From Aristolochia californica (lineage: Eukaryota; Streptophyta; Magnoliopsida; Piperales; Aristolochiaceae): a DNA stretch of 64,000 nt. The stretch covers positions 36,486,908 to 36,550,907 of the forward strand of contig JARWKL010000002.1 of assembly GCA_029961685.1 (NCBI GenBank), given 5' to 3'. This document shows positions 36,601 through 46,831 of this stretch, piece by piece; position 1 is the stretch's first letter; each line of letters begins with the position of its first letter. The position numbers were made by a program, and so were the translations under genes. The notes beneath the pieces are model-generated. The model was not told where the DNA came from, did not search any database, and saw nothing but the letters and a program-made list of their open reading frames with translations.

Positions 36601-37215
36601 AGCGTGTGCTTGCTTTTGCGAGCGAGTTGGTTTGTGCCTCTACAAATGGAAACTCAGGTAGATTCATATGAAGAACAAGAAGAAATCTACCAATATGACT
36701 ATGAGTTGGAAGAAGATGGCAATGACATAGAAGAATCATATTATATTAGTAGTTCATCTACCCTCCGAATTGGTAATAGGAGGTGGGGAGATAATGGTTT
36801 TGTTAGGGCTGGACGCAAGGAAGCAAGGCCAATTCATGGAGAGTGGTTCCAAGAGTCAAGTGATGGAGGTAGTTCACGAGCTCAGACACGAAGTCAGAGT
36901 AAGGGTAAAAAGGTAACTGAAGATGCCAAGGGAAGCCAGAGTGAGGGTAAAGGGGTAAATGAAGTTGCCAAGGGAAGTCAGATTAAGGGTAAAGGGGTAA
37001 GTGAAGATGCACAGGGAAGCCTTGGAAAGGCTAAAGAGGTGACCCAAGATGTGAAGGGAAGACGGGCCAAAAGAGCGATGAAGCGGGAAGCTGCAGATAA
37101 AGCAGCTGCAGCCAAGCATTTGAAGCACTTGGAAAGGATGGGACTGGTACCAGCCGCACTAGGAGAGGCTGGCACCGAAGTAGTCCATGGCTCTTTTCTC
37201 TCGTGTATAGAGTAG
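27614..37215 (+). CDS. C3HC4 RING-finger protein, probable E3 ubiquitin ligase (4 exons)
   Basis: Exons: 27614-27664, 27839-27969, 36369-36473, 36576-37215, total 927 bases, 308 residues. All introns are GT-AG and the phases agree. The start is the ATG in the context CACCATGG. The RING finger spans residues 38-80: CAIC, then C56-E-H58, C61, C64, CPQC, which is C-x2-C-x14-C-x-H-x2-C-x2-C-x12-C-x2-C. All eight zinc ligands are present only when exons 2 and 3 are joined (Cys61 is split by the intron). The segment after RING reads KNPFQFLYVHRSLDG, then HDYMFEESVCLLLRASWF, resembling known plant RING proteins that lack other domains. A long acidic region follows, then four 14-residue repeats and a basic Ala/Lys-rich C-terminus. 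No signal peptide or membrane segment is seen. RING proteins recruit E2 enzymes for ubiquitin transfer; the substrate is unknown. Confidence 0.88.
27665..27838 (+). other. RING gene intron 1 with a tandem NAG-NAG acceptor
   Basis: The intron opens GTGAGC and ends TTTTAGCAG. Either AG (27835 or 27838) could be used, giving or omitting one glutamine after residue 17 without a frame change. The CDS above uses the second. Confidence 0.75.
29423..31735 (-). mobile_element. Non-coding LTR element NA3, nested in Copia G
   Basis: LTRs of 339 bp each lie at 29423-29761 and 31397-31735. Flanks gcatg (29418-29422) and acatg (31736-31740) are a target duplication with one change. A degenerate primer site (- strand TGGTATTAGGGTGGG, 31382-31396) abuts the right LTR. 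Interior sequence (30690-31250) aligns with that of NA1 (about 10480-11250), for example around GCATGAAATTTTCTCCTT, AACATGACC and TTGATAGCATAAAA. No open frame of interest. Mobilised by another element's enzymes. Confidence 0.88.
34730..35278 (-). pseudogene. Copia G gag fragment
   Basis: A 182-codon open frame with a UBN2/copia gag signature: DDNKIVSWIQATISEDTF, QTEAQVLQIKWILQTM, then TKFTQDFYNEVKQLCDQL. The upstream leader (35279-35700) is a loosely repetitive tract of GGTTGACCTGATGAGAA-like words. The frame is the longest intact piece of this old element, but neighbouring domains are ruined. Confidence 0.7.
36889..37056 (+). repeat. Four in-frame 42-bp repeats in RING exon 4
   Basis: Units 36889-36930, 36931-36972, 36973-37014 and 37015-37056 encode 14-residue repeats such as GSQSEGKGVNEVAK and GSQIKGKGVSEDAQ. 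They form a Ser/Gly/Lys-rich, probably disordered linker before the basic C-terminus. Copy number may vary between alleles. Confidence 0.9.
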
Positions 37216-38430
37216 TTATGAGAGGCTTTGGATAGGGTAGACCTGCTGTACCTGTAATGCTTTGACTCTTTCTTTCTAGCAGTCATCTTTCAAAAGATAA
37301 CACTTCTTTTCTTTTTTGACTGCTCTCTCATTTTAAGAGATTTTTATGTGAATAGAATTGGCTTTTTAGGAGGATCGCGCGTCCCACTTAATGAGCAGAA
37401 GTAACCTAATCTCAACTTATTTAAGATTGGATCAAAATTTAAGGTGTTTGGTTTTCACTTCAATCGTTCTATTTGATATAAATTGAAAATCAATCGTCTT
37501 GATTAATATTCGATTTATTTTACAGACATTTGATTTGCATTAATTTGATTATTTGATTTACAATCAGTTAGATTGAATTTAAAATTTGAAACCTGATCTG
37601 TCATCTGGACTTCTAATTTGGTTTATTATAAATAGCTTATAATTATTTTTCCACCTTTGTGTTCAGTTTGGAGGACTAAAAAGGCTCAATCTGCAAGTAG
37701 TTTTGATTTTTTTTCAACCCTGTCTTTGTTTTTTGACTCTTATGTGGCAACTTCTTTTAGAATTTCAGGGGTTGGTTTTATAACTCTGTTAGTCGATTCC
37801 AACATCTTTGCCTTTAATGGGGTGGGATTGGGATTGGGATTGGAAGGGTTTCTTGTGAAACCTCTCCCATTGCAGATTATTAGATCTAACTTGTGCCCAT
37901 CAGTAAGAAGGTTGGGATTTTAAATAAATAATATTTATGTCAAAACTATTAATGTTGTTACCTTAATAATCTATTGGATTTGAGTGAGTTGAGTAGTATT
38001 TGCAATTACTACATCTAATTGGTTATTGTATATGGAACTTACCTTTAAAAATTATGTTTAATCATATTTCTAAACTAATTAGATATAGGTGTAGGAAAAA
38101 AAATAGATTAGATCTATAGAAAAGAAATTATCTAAAACTTTTGATTCTCGAACTAAACTTATGTCACCAAAGAAAGCAATTTTCTAATTGTGACTGTGAT
38201 TCCATTAAACTAAAGTTCATTACAAATAATTCAGATTAATGTTTTGGATTTTGATTTAAGGAAAGAAGCCGTGTAGCTGAAATAACTCACTTAGAACACC
38301 CTTTAAAGGATTAAGCGAGACGATTAGGTCGAATAAGCGCTTACAGAATAAATACTTAGTGTATTGTGAACCGTAGGGTGTTATCTTATTCACTATTTGT
38401 TTAATTACTCTTTTACCCACAAATGCAACG
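37216..38430 (+). other. 3' flank of the RING gene
   Basis: The 3' UTR probably covers the first few hundred bases; no polyadenylation site can be named with confidence. The rest (37380-38430) is AT-rich with no gene seen. The open frame at 37657-37923 has no recognisable features. Confidence 0.35.
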
Positions 38431-38437
38431 TAGGCAT

Positions 38438-39985
38438 TGTTGACCATAAGTTGACTCCCACACTATTTTTTATGATAACAAAACTTAATTGAACTAACAA
38501 CTTGAAAATTCAAGTATTTTAGATACTTCACCTTCAAAAGTTAAAATATCTCAAGGTCTAAAGCGTCAAAGCCAAATTCAAAACTTCAAGCACAATTGAA
38601 GAACATCTTTTGAAGAAGCACCCACAAGGAAGAAAACAACAACAAGAGTAAGGTTCAAGTGTAATAGACAAATGTCTACACTTGGTCATTTTTTAAGAAA
38701 GCATTCTAAACTCCCTTTTCTTATGTACATTTGTGAAATCCGAGTTTTAGGTTATAAATTGCTTAAAACATGCTAGAGCACTCAGATAAATATTTCCATG
38801 CTATGAAAAAAGTCTAAACTTTTATAACTAGTATTGGAATAATCGATCAACAACTGGTAATGATCGATCATCCATAACTATGCATGCCATAGTCGATTGA
38901 TCGATCATCTAGGACATGACCATTTTATATTATAACGCATGATTGATCATCCCACTTGGATTCATTGATTATTATTGTCCTAACAAGCTAAATTCACATG
39001 GAACAATTGATTATCCTACTTGATTGATTGATTGATCAGTCATAACCTTACTACTAGGGGACATAAAACATGATCGATCATAGGAAAATATACTAATCGA
39101 TCAAACTAGTAATACACATTCGATTCATTGACCAATCATCCATTGGCAATGATCTTTTAACTTAACTTTTTTGGACCAACGATAGCATATTGATCAATCA
39201 GTTTATCAATCAATAAGTCACTATCTGAAAAAAAGTAGTTGTTATGACTGATTGATCGATTAATCACTTTACAATGATATATCAATCAAAATGCATATTT
39301 TTTAAAATGGGCAAATAATATCTAGTTTGAATTGGGGAAGCTATAAATACCCCACAAAACCGTGAGTGAAAGAGTGAATGAACATTTATCTATATATCTT
39401 CAAACCACTATCCTTTATATGGAAAATTTCCATCAAAAGTGCTTTAGAGAGAAAGAGAGAGCCACACACTTTGAAATTCTTATTCTCTTCAATCATCCTT
39501 GGATTCATTATAGTATAAGCTCCTTGATAATTTCACAACGTGCTACAAAGAAGGAAGTGGCTTGAATCTCTCATGAAGAAGAAACTCTCCAAGTAAGGGT
39601 GTATCTTTTTTCCTTTCTTTTTATATATTTGTGAAAGGTCCATCTAGAACCTATTAATATAAATAGAAAGGCCTAGCTAAAGATAGAATCTAGCAGCAAT
39701 CTCTTGGAGAGATTTGTACGATATAAATTTGTATATTGAGGTACACGTGGCCAAAGAGAGCCAAAATCTCTTTTGTAATTTTTCCAACTATTAGAGAAAA
39801 TAGTGGAATTTTCACAAGCAACGGTTCTTGTGCGTTGACTACCACTAGGGGAACATCTATAACAAAAAATTTGTTTGACCCAAGGGTGTGTGCATGTTGT
39901 TCTTTACATTGAATTGCTTTTATGCATGAATTTTTAATGACACACACAAGTTTTTAATTTAAATATATCAATTCACCCCCTCCCC
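38438..39985 (+). repeat. LTR-like repeat, copy 1 (ATCGATCA-rich)
   Basis: Homologous throughout to 60838-62890. It begins near TTGACTCCCAC...GATAACAAAACTT and ends near CAATTCACCCCCTCC...GAGAAGCCACTTGG. The upstream half (38840-39290) is packed with GATTGATCGATCATC-type words. A TATA box GCTATAAATACCCC lies at 39341-39354 and a GA-rich leader follows. This U3-TATA-leader plan, and starts and ends that recall SIRE-type LTRs, suggest a solo LTR. No primer site, purine tract or clear target duplication was found, so the class is not certain. Confidence 0.55.
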
Positions 39986-40145
39986 CGGAGAAGCCACTTG
40001 GAACCTACATGCATTTGGTTAAGCAATAATGATATTTCCTGATTATACCAAAACTTGTTGTTATTCCACTGGTTCTAGGGTATGTAAGGGTTCAAAGATA
40101 GAATAACTTTCTAGCAATAAGGACTAGTCCCTCAAGAACAAACAA

Positions 40146-40203
40146 CAATGAATGCATTCATTGTAGGAGATATGGCCACACCATTGAACATTGTTGGACC
40201 CAT
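40146..40203 (+). pseudogene. Inverted gag zinc knuckle
   Basis: The + strand encodes CIHCRRYGHTIEHCW, a standard copia CCHC knuckle with its usual trailing CW, while the rest of this gag is on the - strand. Its position matches where the knuckle should follow the Arg/Gly-rich tract. A small inversion after insertion is the simplest explanation. Confidence 0.55.
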
Positions 40204-40209
40204 TTGACC

Positions 40210-40964
40210 ACCTCTATTTTCTGCCCCCTTCATAATTCTACCCCCTCTCATATTTCTGCCCAGTCCTTGGTATGATGAAAATGTACCCCGATTGCCGGAG
40301 AACATCACCGATGGAGCATCAATAGGAGAAGGAAGGGATGGATCAGGTATCCGTAATAATGTAGCACTAATGTCATCGAAGGATGGAAGAGCGGAGGAAC
40401 TTAGAAGCTGAGTTTTAGCAACCTGAAGGTAAGGCTTAATATTCGACAAGCAAATAGCTGCTGCCAAGGCTTCTCGTTGTCGTTCTTGAACGACAATGTC
40501 AGTGGAGTATGGCTGAGCTATTTTCCATTCTTGGAGAAGGCCCCAAAACCGGCCAAAAATTCGTGAATATTATCTCCATGTTTAGTATGCAGCATACTTT
40601 GTGAGACATCATATATCCTTTGTAATGAGGCAATACTCGAGTAAAGCTTAGCACAAGTGTCCCACATGTCCTTGGTTGTTTCCAAGTGGACCACATTGTT
40701 AGCCGCATGCTCTTCCATACTATTGATGAGCCAACTTATAACCATGTTATCATTTTTAACCTACTTGTGTTAGGCTTCATCTTCTTCATCAATCGGAGGA
40801 GGGAATTTAATAACATGGCTTAAAAGGTCACGAGTAATGAGAATCCTCCGTACCGATTGTGACCAACTAAGGAAATTGGATAGACCTCTGAGTGGAATTG
40901 TAATAAAATGGAGTATATTACTCTTATTACTGTTGTGTCCACTCTTCATGATGAGGCAAGTCAA
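40210..40964 (-). pseudogene. Copia H gag
   Basis: The frame reads ITIPLRGLSNFLSWSQSVRR (near 40900), then NDNMVISWLINSMEE, TTKDMWDTCAKLYSS and HEFLAGFGAFSKNGK, ending in an Arg/Gly-rich stretch NMRGGRIMKGAENRGG. Frameshifts lie near 40770 and 40500. The zinc knuckle expected next on this strand is instead found on the opposite strand at 40146-40203. Gag-type capsid protein, inactive. Confidence 0.78.
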
Positions 40965-41845
40965 ATGTGGAGGTTAAGGGAAGAGGTCTTCTTCAAATAA
41001 CTATTACTCAATATAATTTGAAGAACCCATGGACCAAATCAGTCACCAAATTTTTTTTTCTTCACGAGAGCAAGCACCAAATTATCAACAAATTTGTGCC
41101 TTTAGCAAGTGAGAATAAGATCCAACCATCACTCAATTCCTCTTATATTCTTAAAAACAAAGAGGAGAAGGTAGATGCAACCGATTAGGCTTTAATCCAA
41201 ACTCCAACACAAGCCGAGAGAGAGAACAAATATTTAGAGACAATTTAAAAAGAAAATCAAGACACTTGGAAGAAAATTTATCTCCAATTTATCTTCAACT
41301 CATGGGAATACTTCAACGTATAAAAAAAATTCAATTTTTGAAGTTCAAGATAAACAACAAAGGGTATGTGAATGCTGAAATTTCATCAAACATATAATGG
41401 GCATCCAACAATATAACACAAACCCATGAGCACCATTAAGTAGGAGAAGTTACAACAACATGTGCTAGAATTCTACCTAAAATGAGATTGATCCAAGTTA
41501 CATTAAGGTAACTGAATCTCAACCATTACTCTTAATAAGACACAAATAGCAAATGATCTTGATTAAGCTTGTAATTTATTTACAAGAAGATCAAGATTAT
41601 AACATCATTTTAGTCATAAAAATAAATCTTCACAACATATAAAGATTTATCTTGACTGGATGTGATTCAAAGTTCAAGAAGTAGAAAAACCGTAAAGAGG
41701 AGTATGTAAATAAGGAAAGAAAAAAATTATAAATAAGAAGAGAATTAACTTATCTCTTCATGGTTGAACTCCTTTTACAAACTCCTTGAACAGATTCCAT
41801 AATAACTTCACCAAGTGAGATCCTAAACTCCTTGCTCTGATACCA

Positions 41846-42235
41846 TGTAGAATTTAGGATCTCATGAGAGAAACTTTAGATCAACAAAGAAGAAGAATAC
41901 GAAAAGAGAAGGAAAGGAGAAGAAGAAGGATGTGGAAGGAGAGAGTTTTGGATTAAGAGAGAAGAGGTTTGCGTCAAGAGGAGAATGAGGGCTGGACGAA
42001 TTTGTGGAAGGAGAGGAGAGAACTTCAATCGTCTACCTCTTAGGCAATCCCTTTATGTATAGTCTTTACAATGCCCTTAGGGCTACAACTTGATGAAACA
42101 AAAGACATAAAAAGAACACATATTTACACCCCCTATGCCATCTTTAAGAAAAACACCATATTTCACACATATGCTACTCCTCTGACGTGTGGGCTTCTTG
42201 TCTTGAGCTTGTGGGCTTGAGCCCATATTCCAACA
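41846..42235 (-). repeat. Copia H 5' LTR
   Basis: A 390-bp LTR, bounded by the primer site on the left and, on the right, AAATA followed by copia pol sequence of fragment I. A GA-rich leader (41885-42030) mirrors the pyrimidine-rich leaders of the related + strand LTRs. Confidence 0.8.
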
Positions 42236-42604
42236 AAATAAAAACCTAGAACTTGCACTAGGCCCTCTACTTCTCAGCCCATATCCAATTTTGTGTCTCA
42301 CCATCATTTGACTTCTTCATGTTGTCAAATTCTTACCTCTATTTCCTCCATATTTGTACCGTAGTCCTATCAGAAGGCTCTGAGGCATCCAAGATGGAAG
42401 GCGGCAATGGAAGAAGAAATGAAGACACTATATGAGAATCAGACTTGGGTTCTAGTTCCTCTTCTTTAAGACAAGAAACCCGTAGGCTGTAAGTAGGTAT
42501 ATACGGTTAAACATAATCTGGATAGATCAGTTGCTTGCCTTATGGGATCGACTATGAAGAAACAATATTTCCTGTGGCCAAATTGAACTCGAAACATATA
42601 TTAT
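42236..42604 (+). pseudogene. Copia I: pol fragment, RT N-terminus
   Basis: A + strand copy of the region found at 1430-1800 in Copia A. It reads RTLALCPLL-like linker, then HPRWKAAMEEEMKTLYENQTW and VLVPLL, the start of copia RT. It ends where the Copia B LTR begins at 42605. It may be the older half of Copia D or K (downstream at 53015 and 54637), but about 450 bases of RT are missing between them. Confidence 0.7.
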
Positions 42605-42642
42605 TGTTGAATTTAGGACACCCTTACCGAAATCTTGAGCAA

Positions 42643-42680
<38 letters not shown>

Positions 42681-43187
42681 CTAGGGTAGAGAGGAGATAA
42701 GAGAAAAAAAAAAAAGAGTTTAGGCTAGAGAGGAAAACATCACGAGATGAGAAGTGGTGAACTACTTGACTTTTTTATTTTAATTCGAGTACAAGCACTT
42801 CTATTTATAGTAGAGGAAAGTAGTATAATCCAAATACAATTAACTACCATTTTCCTAATTACACCCAAACTATAACTCTTAAAGATAAGTATATCATAAT
42901 TAAATAACTCAACATAATTAGAAGACTAACATAACTCAAACTAGAACTCTTGTACGAGGCACGTGATCATATGATAAGGATGTCAGCTCGTGGTTATCAT
43001 GGTGGGTCCCACTTTATCTTCCAATTCATGTGATAAGGATACCAGTTCGTGGTTATCATTGTGGGTCCCACTTGATCTTCAAATTTTCTAACTCATGCCA
43101 ACTCGTGTGATGACCCATCATGCCATCTCACGTTCTCATGGTGGTCCCACTAGCTTGTGCAACCATGGTAGGTCCTACTTTGTAACA
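42605..43187 (-). repeat. Copia B 3' LTR
   Basis: A 583-bp LTR, TGTTACAAAGTAGG...AATTCAACA on the - strand. It contains a TATA-like CTATTTATAGTAG (42801-42813), a GA microsatellite in its leader part, and two 59-bp copies starting TGATAAGGAT. A 5' partner is not present in the window. Confidence 0.82.
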
Positions 43188-43190
43188 CTC

Positions 43191-46080
43191 CCCCTCAAGC
43201 AGGAGGTGAGCAAACATTGTAAACACCCAACTTGATGCAGATGGTGGACAAGATCTTATGAGTGAGTGGTTTGGTGAGAATGTTTGCAACCTAGATTTGT
43301 GAAGATATATGTTTGAGAGATAAAATGCCGGTTTGGAATTTTTCTCGTATGAAATGGTAGTCTACTTCAATGTGCTTTGTTCTCTCATGGAAGACCGGTT
43401 TTGATGCGATATATATTGTTGCCTTATTATCGCAATGTAGATCCATAGGAGCTTCTTTATAGAATCTCAGTTCACTGAGAAGGGATTTGATCCATAGAAG
43501 CTCACAAACTGTGTGTGCCATTCTCCTGCTTATGCATTAGACCTTGCAACTACATTTTGCTTCTTGTTTCTCCATGTAACCAAGTTCCCTCCAACCATTG
43601 TACTTTATCCCAAAGTAGATTTTCTGTCATTCGGGGATCCGACTTAGTCTGCATCTGAGAATCCTTCTATGTTGAAGTGACCATGGTTCTTATAGAGAAG
43701 CCCTGTTCCTGGAGCTCCTCTCAAATATCACAATATTCTTTTTAGTGCTTGCCAATGACTGAATTGTGGTTTATGCATGTATTGACTCACCACACTTACT
43801 GCATATGATATATCTGGCCTTGTTAAACAAAGATAAATGAGTTTTCCCACAAGTCTTTGATATTTTCCAATATTCACATCTTCTACAGTATCTGCAGAAA
43901 ATTTTGTATTTTAATCCATAGGGGTTTCTATTGGTCTACACCCCATTCTTGTCTCCTCCAGTAGATCAAGGACATAATTCCTTTGAGATAGTATAATCCC
44001 ATGTTTAGACTGTAGTACTTCAATACCCAGAAAATATTTAAGTAGTCCAAGATCTTTTGTCTTGAATTCTGCACATATCTTTTCCTTGGTTTCCTGAATG
44101 CCCTCAGGATCACTACCGGTTAAGACAATATCATCAACATATACTACCAAAATTACTTTGCCTTTACGTGTGTCTTTAATAAATACAAAGTGATCTACAG
44201 AACACCTATGAAATCCGGCTTGTATGAGTGCTTGTCTAAATTTATCAAACCATTCACGAGGAGACTGTTTAAGACTATAGAGGGATTTCTTCAATATACA
44301 TACTGACTCCCCCTCAAATCACAAATCCTGGTGGTTGTTGCATATAAATTTAATCTTTGATATCCCCATTGAGAAAAACATTTTCACATCAAGCTTATAG
44401 ATCTTCCAGGAAGAATTAGTAGCAAGAGATAATAAAATACGTACCGAGTTCATTTTGGCCACTGGAGAGAATGTTTTCTCATAATCGATCCCATAATACT
44501 ATGTATAGCCTTTAGCAACAAGGCGAGCAATGGACCCATCCGGATTGGGTTTCATAGTAAAAACCCACTTACAACCGAGTGTTTCTTATCTGAAGGAAGA
44601 GGAACTAGAGCCCATGTCCGATTTTCATAGAGTGCCTGCATTTCTTCATCCATTGACGCCTTCCACCCTGGATGTTTCAAAGCCTTCTGATAGGACTGTG
44701 GGACTGATATGGAGGAGATAGATTAAAGAAATTGACAACATGAAGGGGATAAATGATGGTGAGATACAAAATTAGATATGGGGTGAGAAGTAGAGGGCCT
44801 AGTGCAAGTTCTGGGTTCTTTTCTTAAGGCAATGGGACGAGTATCATATTGTGGGCCAAAGACAATAGGAGAAGAAGGACTTACCTTGGTGGAATCCGTA
44901 AACTCTACAAGTGTGGTGCCAGCCAGTGTGTTTGGGGGTTGAACAGTTTCCATGGCACGGGCACAACCGGTCGAGGAGAGGCTGGTACTGAAGATAGGCC
45001 TGGAGGAGCATTGTCAGAGTAATATGAAGAGTCTTCAAAAAAAAGTTACATCCCTGGACACAGGTAACTTTTGGAGAGTGGAATTATAGCAAATATAACC
45101 CTTCTGTGTGCAAGAGTATCCTAAGATGATAAACTTGACAAATTTTGGATACAGTTTACTGTGTTGTGGGGAGGTTATATGAACAAAGCATGTACACCCG
45201 AAGACTTTCAAGGGAAGCAAAAAAGTATAATCATGTGGTAATAATAAGGAGTATGGGGATTTATAACTGAGAATGGAAGAGGGTAGCCTATTTATAAGAA
45301 AGCATACAGTAAAGATGGCATTTGGCCAATAAAAGTATAGGAGTTTCATGGTATACAGTAAATTGTGAGCTACCTCCAAAAGATGATGGTTCTTCCGTTT
45401 TGCTACACCATTTTGTTGAAGGGTGTAGGCACACGATGTTTAATGGATAATGCCATTTTCTTGACAAAAAATGCCAAGGTCTCTGGAAGTATATTCTTTG
45501 GTATTATCAGACCGAAGTACTTTAATTTTCTTACCAAATTGAGTGAACACCACATGAAAGGATTTAAATATGGATGGTATTTCATAATGTTTTTTAAAAA
45601 TAAATAGACATGTGGTACGAGTAAAATCATCAATAAATGTAATAAAGTACTTGACTCGGGAAATATTTGAGATGGTCAAGGGCCCCCATACATCTATGTG
45701 GATCAATGAAAAAAGAGCAACACTTTTAAGTTATGGACGAGGTAAGTATGTAGCCCTCTGGTGTTTGCTCAATTGACAGACTTCACAATTTAAATCTGAC
45801 CTATTTTCAAACATAGGGAAAAGACGTTGAAGATATTGTGCGGATGGATGTCCCAACCGATTGTGCCATAGACTTGTCTCAGTTTCATTGGTTGAAACGG
45901 TATTTATTTTAGGCATGTCCAGGTAGTAGAACCCTCCTTGTTCACGACCTCCACCAATCACTTGCTTCATTATAAGATCTTGAAACACACAAGAAGTGGG
46001 TGAAAAGGTGACGGAGCAATTAAAATATTTTGTGAGCTAACTAACAGATAAAAGATTCAAGGGAAAGTAGCAACAAAAAG
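43191..46080 (-). pseudogene. Copia B pol
   Basis: Coding order from right to left. FPLNLLSVS (about 46060) and CEVCQLSKHQRAT (about 45780) are the pre-integrase region. HIDVWGPLTISNIS, FIDDFTRTTC and TPFNKMV cover the integrase core to about 45400. LPYFYWPN and FGCTCFVHIT (45379-45035) are the integrase end. RT: MKKSLYSLKQSPREWFDKFR, VVYVDDIVLTGSD (YVDD intact) and LGLLKYFLGIEV (44294-43911). RNase H: ELLWIKSLLSELRFYKEAP and VFHERTKHIEVDYHFIREKF (43521-43291). Several frameshifts and stops separate these pieces. Close relative of Copia A, D and K by shared wording. Confidence 0.88.
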
Positions 46081-46106
46081 AATATCTACCATCATTACCA
46101 TCCATA

Positions 46107-46290
46107 TGTTAATGTAAATATGTATATGTAAAGGGGCATACTTGTCTTTTTCTTTGGTCCAAAGGCATACTTGTAATTTCCCTCTTCCTCTTCTTTTTCG
46201 AATAGGGTTTCTCATCAACCCATCGGGATTTTGTAATCTGAATCAGAGTTTGATAATGGAAAAACCTCTCTGAAATTAGAGAGATTTACA
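46107..46290 (+). repeat. Copia C 5' LTR
   Basis: A 184-bp LTR, TGTTAATGTAAATATG...GAGATTTACA, followed directly by the primer-binding site. The leader 46291-46831 contains a 16-base T run near 46727-46742. Confidence 0.93.
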
Positions 46291-46831
46291 TGGTATCAGA
46301 GGTGGAAATCAAGCGATTTTGCTTCGATTCTTCAGTCTAAGGTGATTTTTTTTGTTTTGCTCGGTTTGCGCTCATTTTGCTCTTCTGCTGCTTTTGCGCC
46401 GCTCGTCTGCTCCTCTTCCGGTGATCTGTAGTGCTTGAAGATGCCTCGTCGCCCCGCAAAAGCTCTGTCGTGGATTGAATCCTCGTTTCGGCCCCCTCAG
46501 AGGTTGGTTCCCCTCTATTTCTGGGATATTTGTGGCTTGTGTTACTCTATCTCGTCGTCCTCTGGTATTAGCCTGTGCGATTTCTATCCGTGGAGGGCAT
46601 TGCAGACTCACGGAATTTTAAAATTCCTGTAGTAGGTTTACCATGGAAATTTGTTGATTTTGGGGTTTTGGAGTGGGTTTCGGAAGTAGTTTTGTTGGTG
46701 GTTGTTTGAAGTTCTCGTTTTATTGTTTTTTTTTTTTTTTTTGAGAAAGCATGATATAGATTTGTGTTTGTGAGGGAAGTTGATTATAGTGGTTGGGTTG
46801 AGAGCTGGTTTCAGTTTGGACTTACCTTTCT

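Larger units (their letters stand above)
40010..42235 (-). mobile_element. Copia H: 5' LTR, leader and gag of a truncated copia
   Basis: The 5' LTR is 41846-42235 (- strand TGTTGGAATATGGGC...ATTCTACA), followed by a perfect primer site (- strand TGGTATCAGAGCAAG, 41831-41845). After an 870-base leader, gag spans about 40964-40210. Protease, integrase, RT and the 3' LTR are missing, cut off near 40140 or lost before. LTR features, including CCCTTAGGGC and the ...GGGCTTGAGCCC motif, relate it to Copia A/D/K. Confidence 0.82.
42605..46106 (-). mobile_element. Copia B: 3' LTR and most of pol
   Basis: A - strand element missing its 5' end. The 3' LTR is 42605-43187, the purine tract 43188-43203 (GCTTGAGGGGGAG on the coding strand), and pol runs up to about 46080. 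At 46106 Copia C is inserted. Beyond Copia C the sequence continues into a chimeric gene-fragment region rather than into the expected protease and gag. The (GA)16 microsatellite at 42646-42677 and a 59-bp tandem duplication (42972-43030, 43031-43089) lie in the LTR. Confidence 0.85.

Noticed and set aside
37657..37923. Second host gene after the RING gene
   Set aside because: Short hydrophobic frame in AT-rich flank without motifs.
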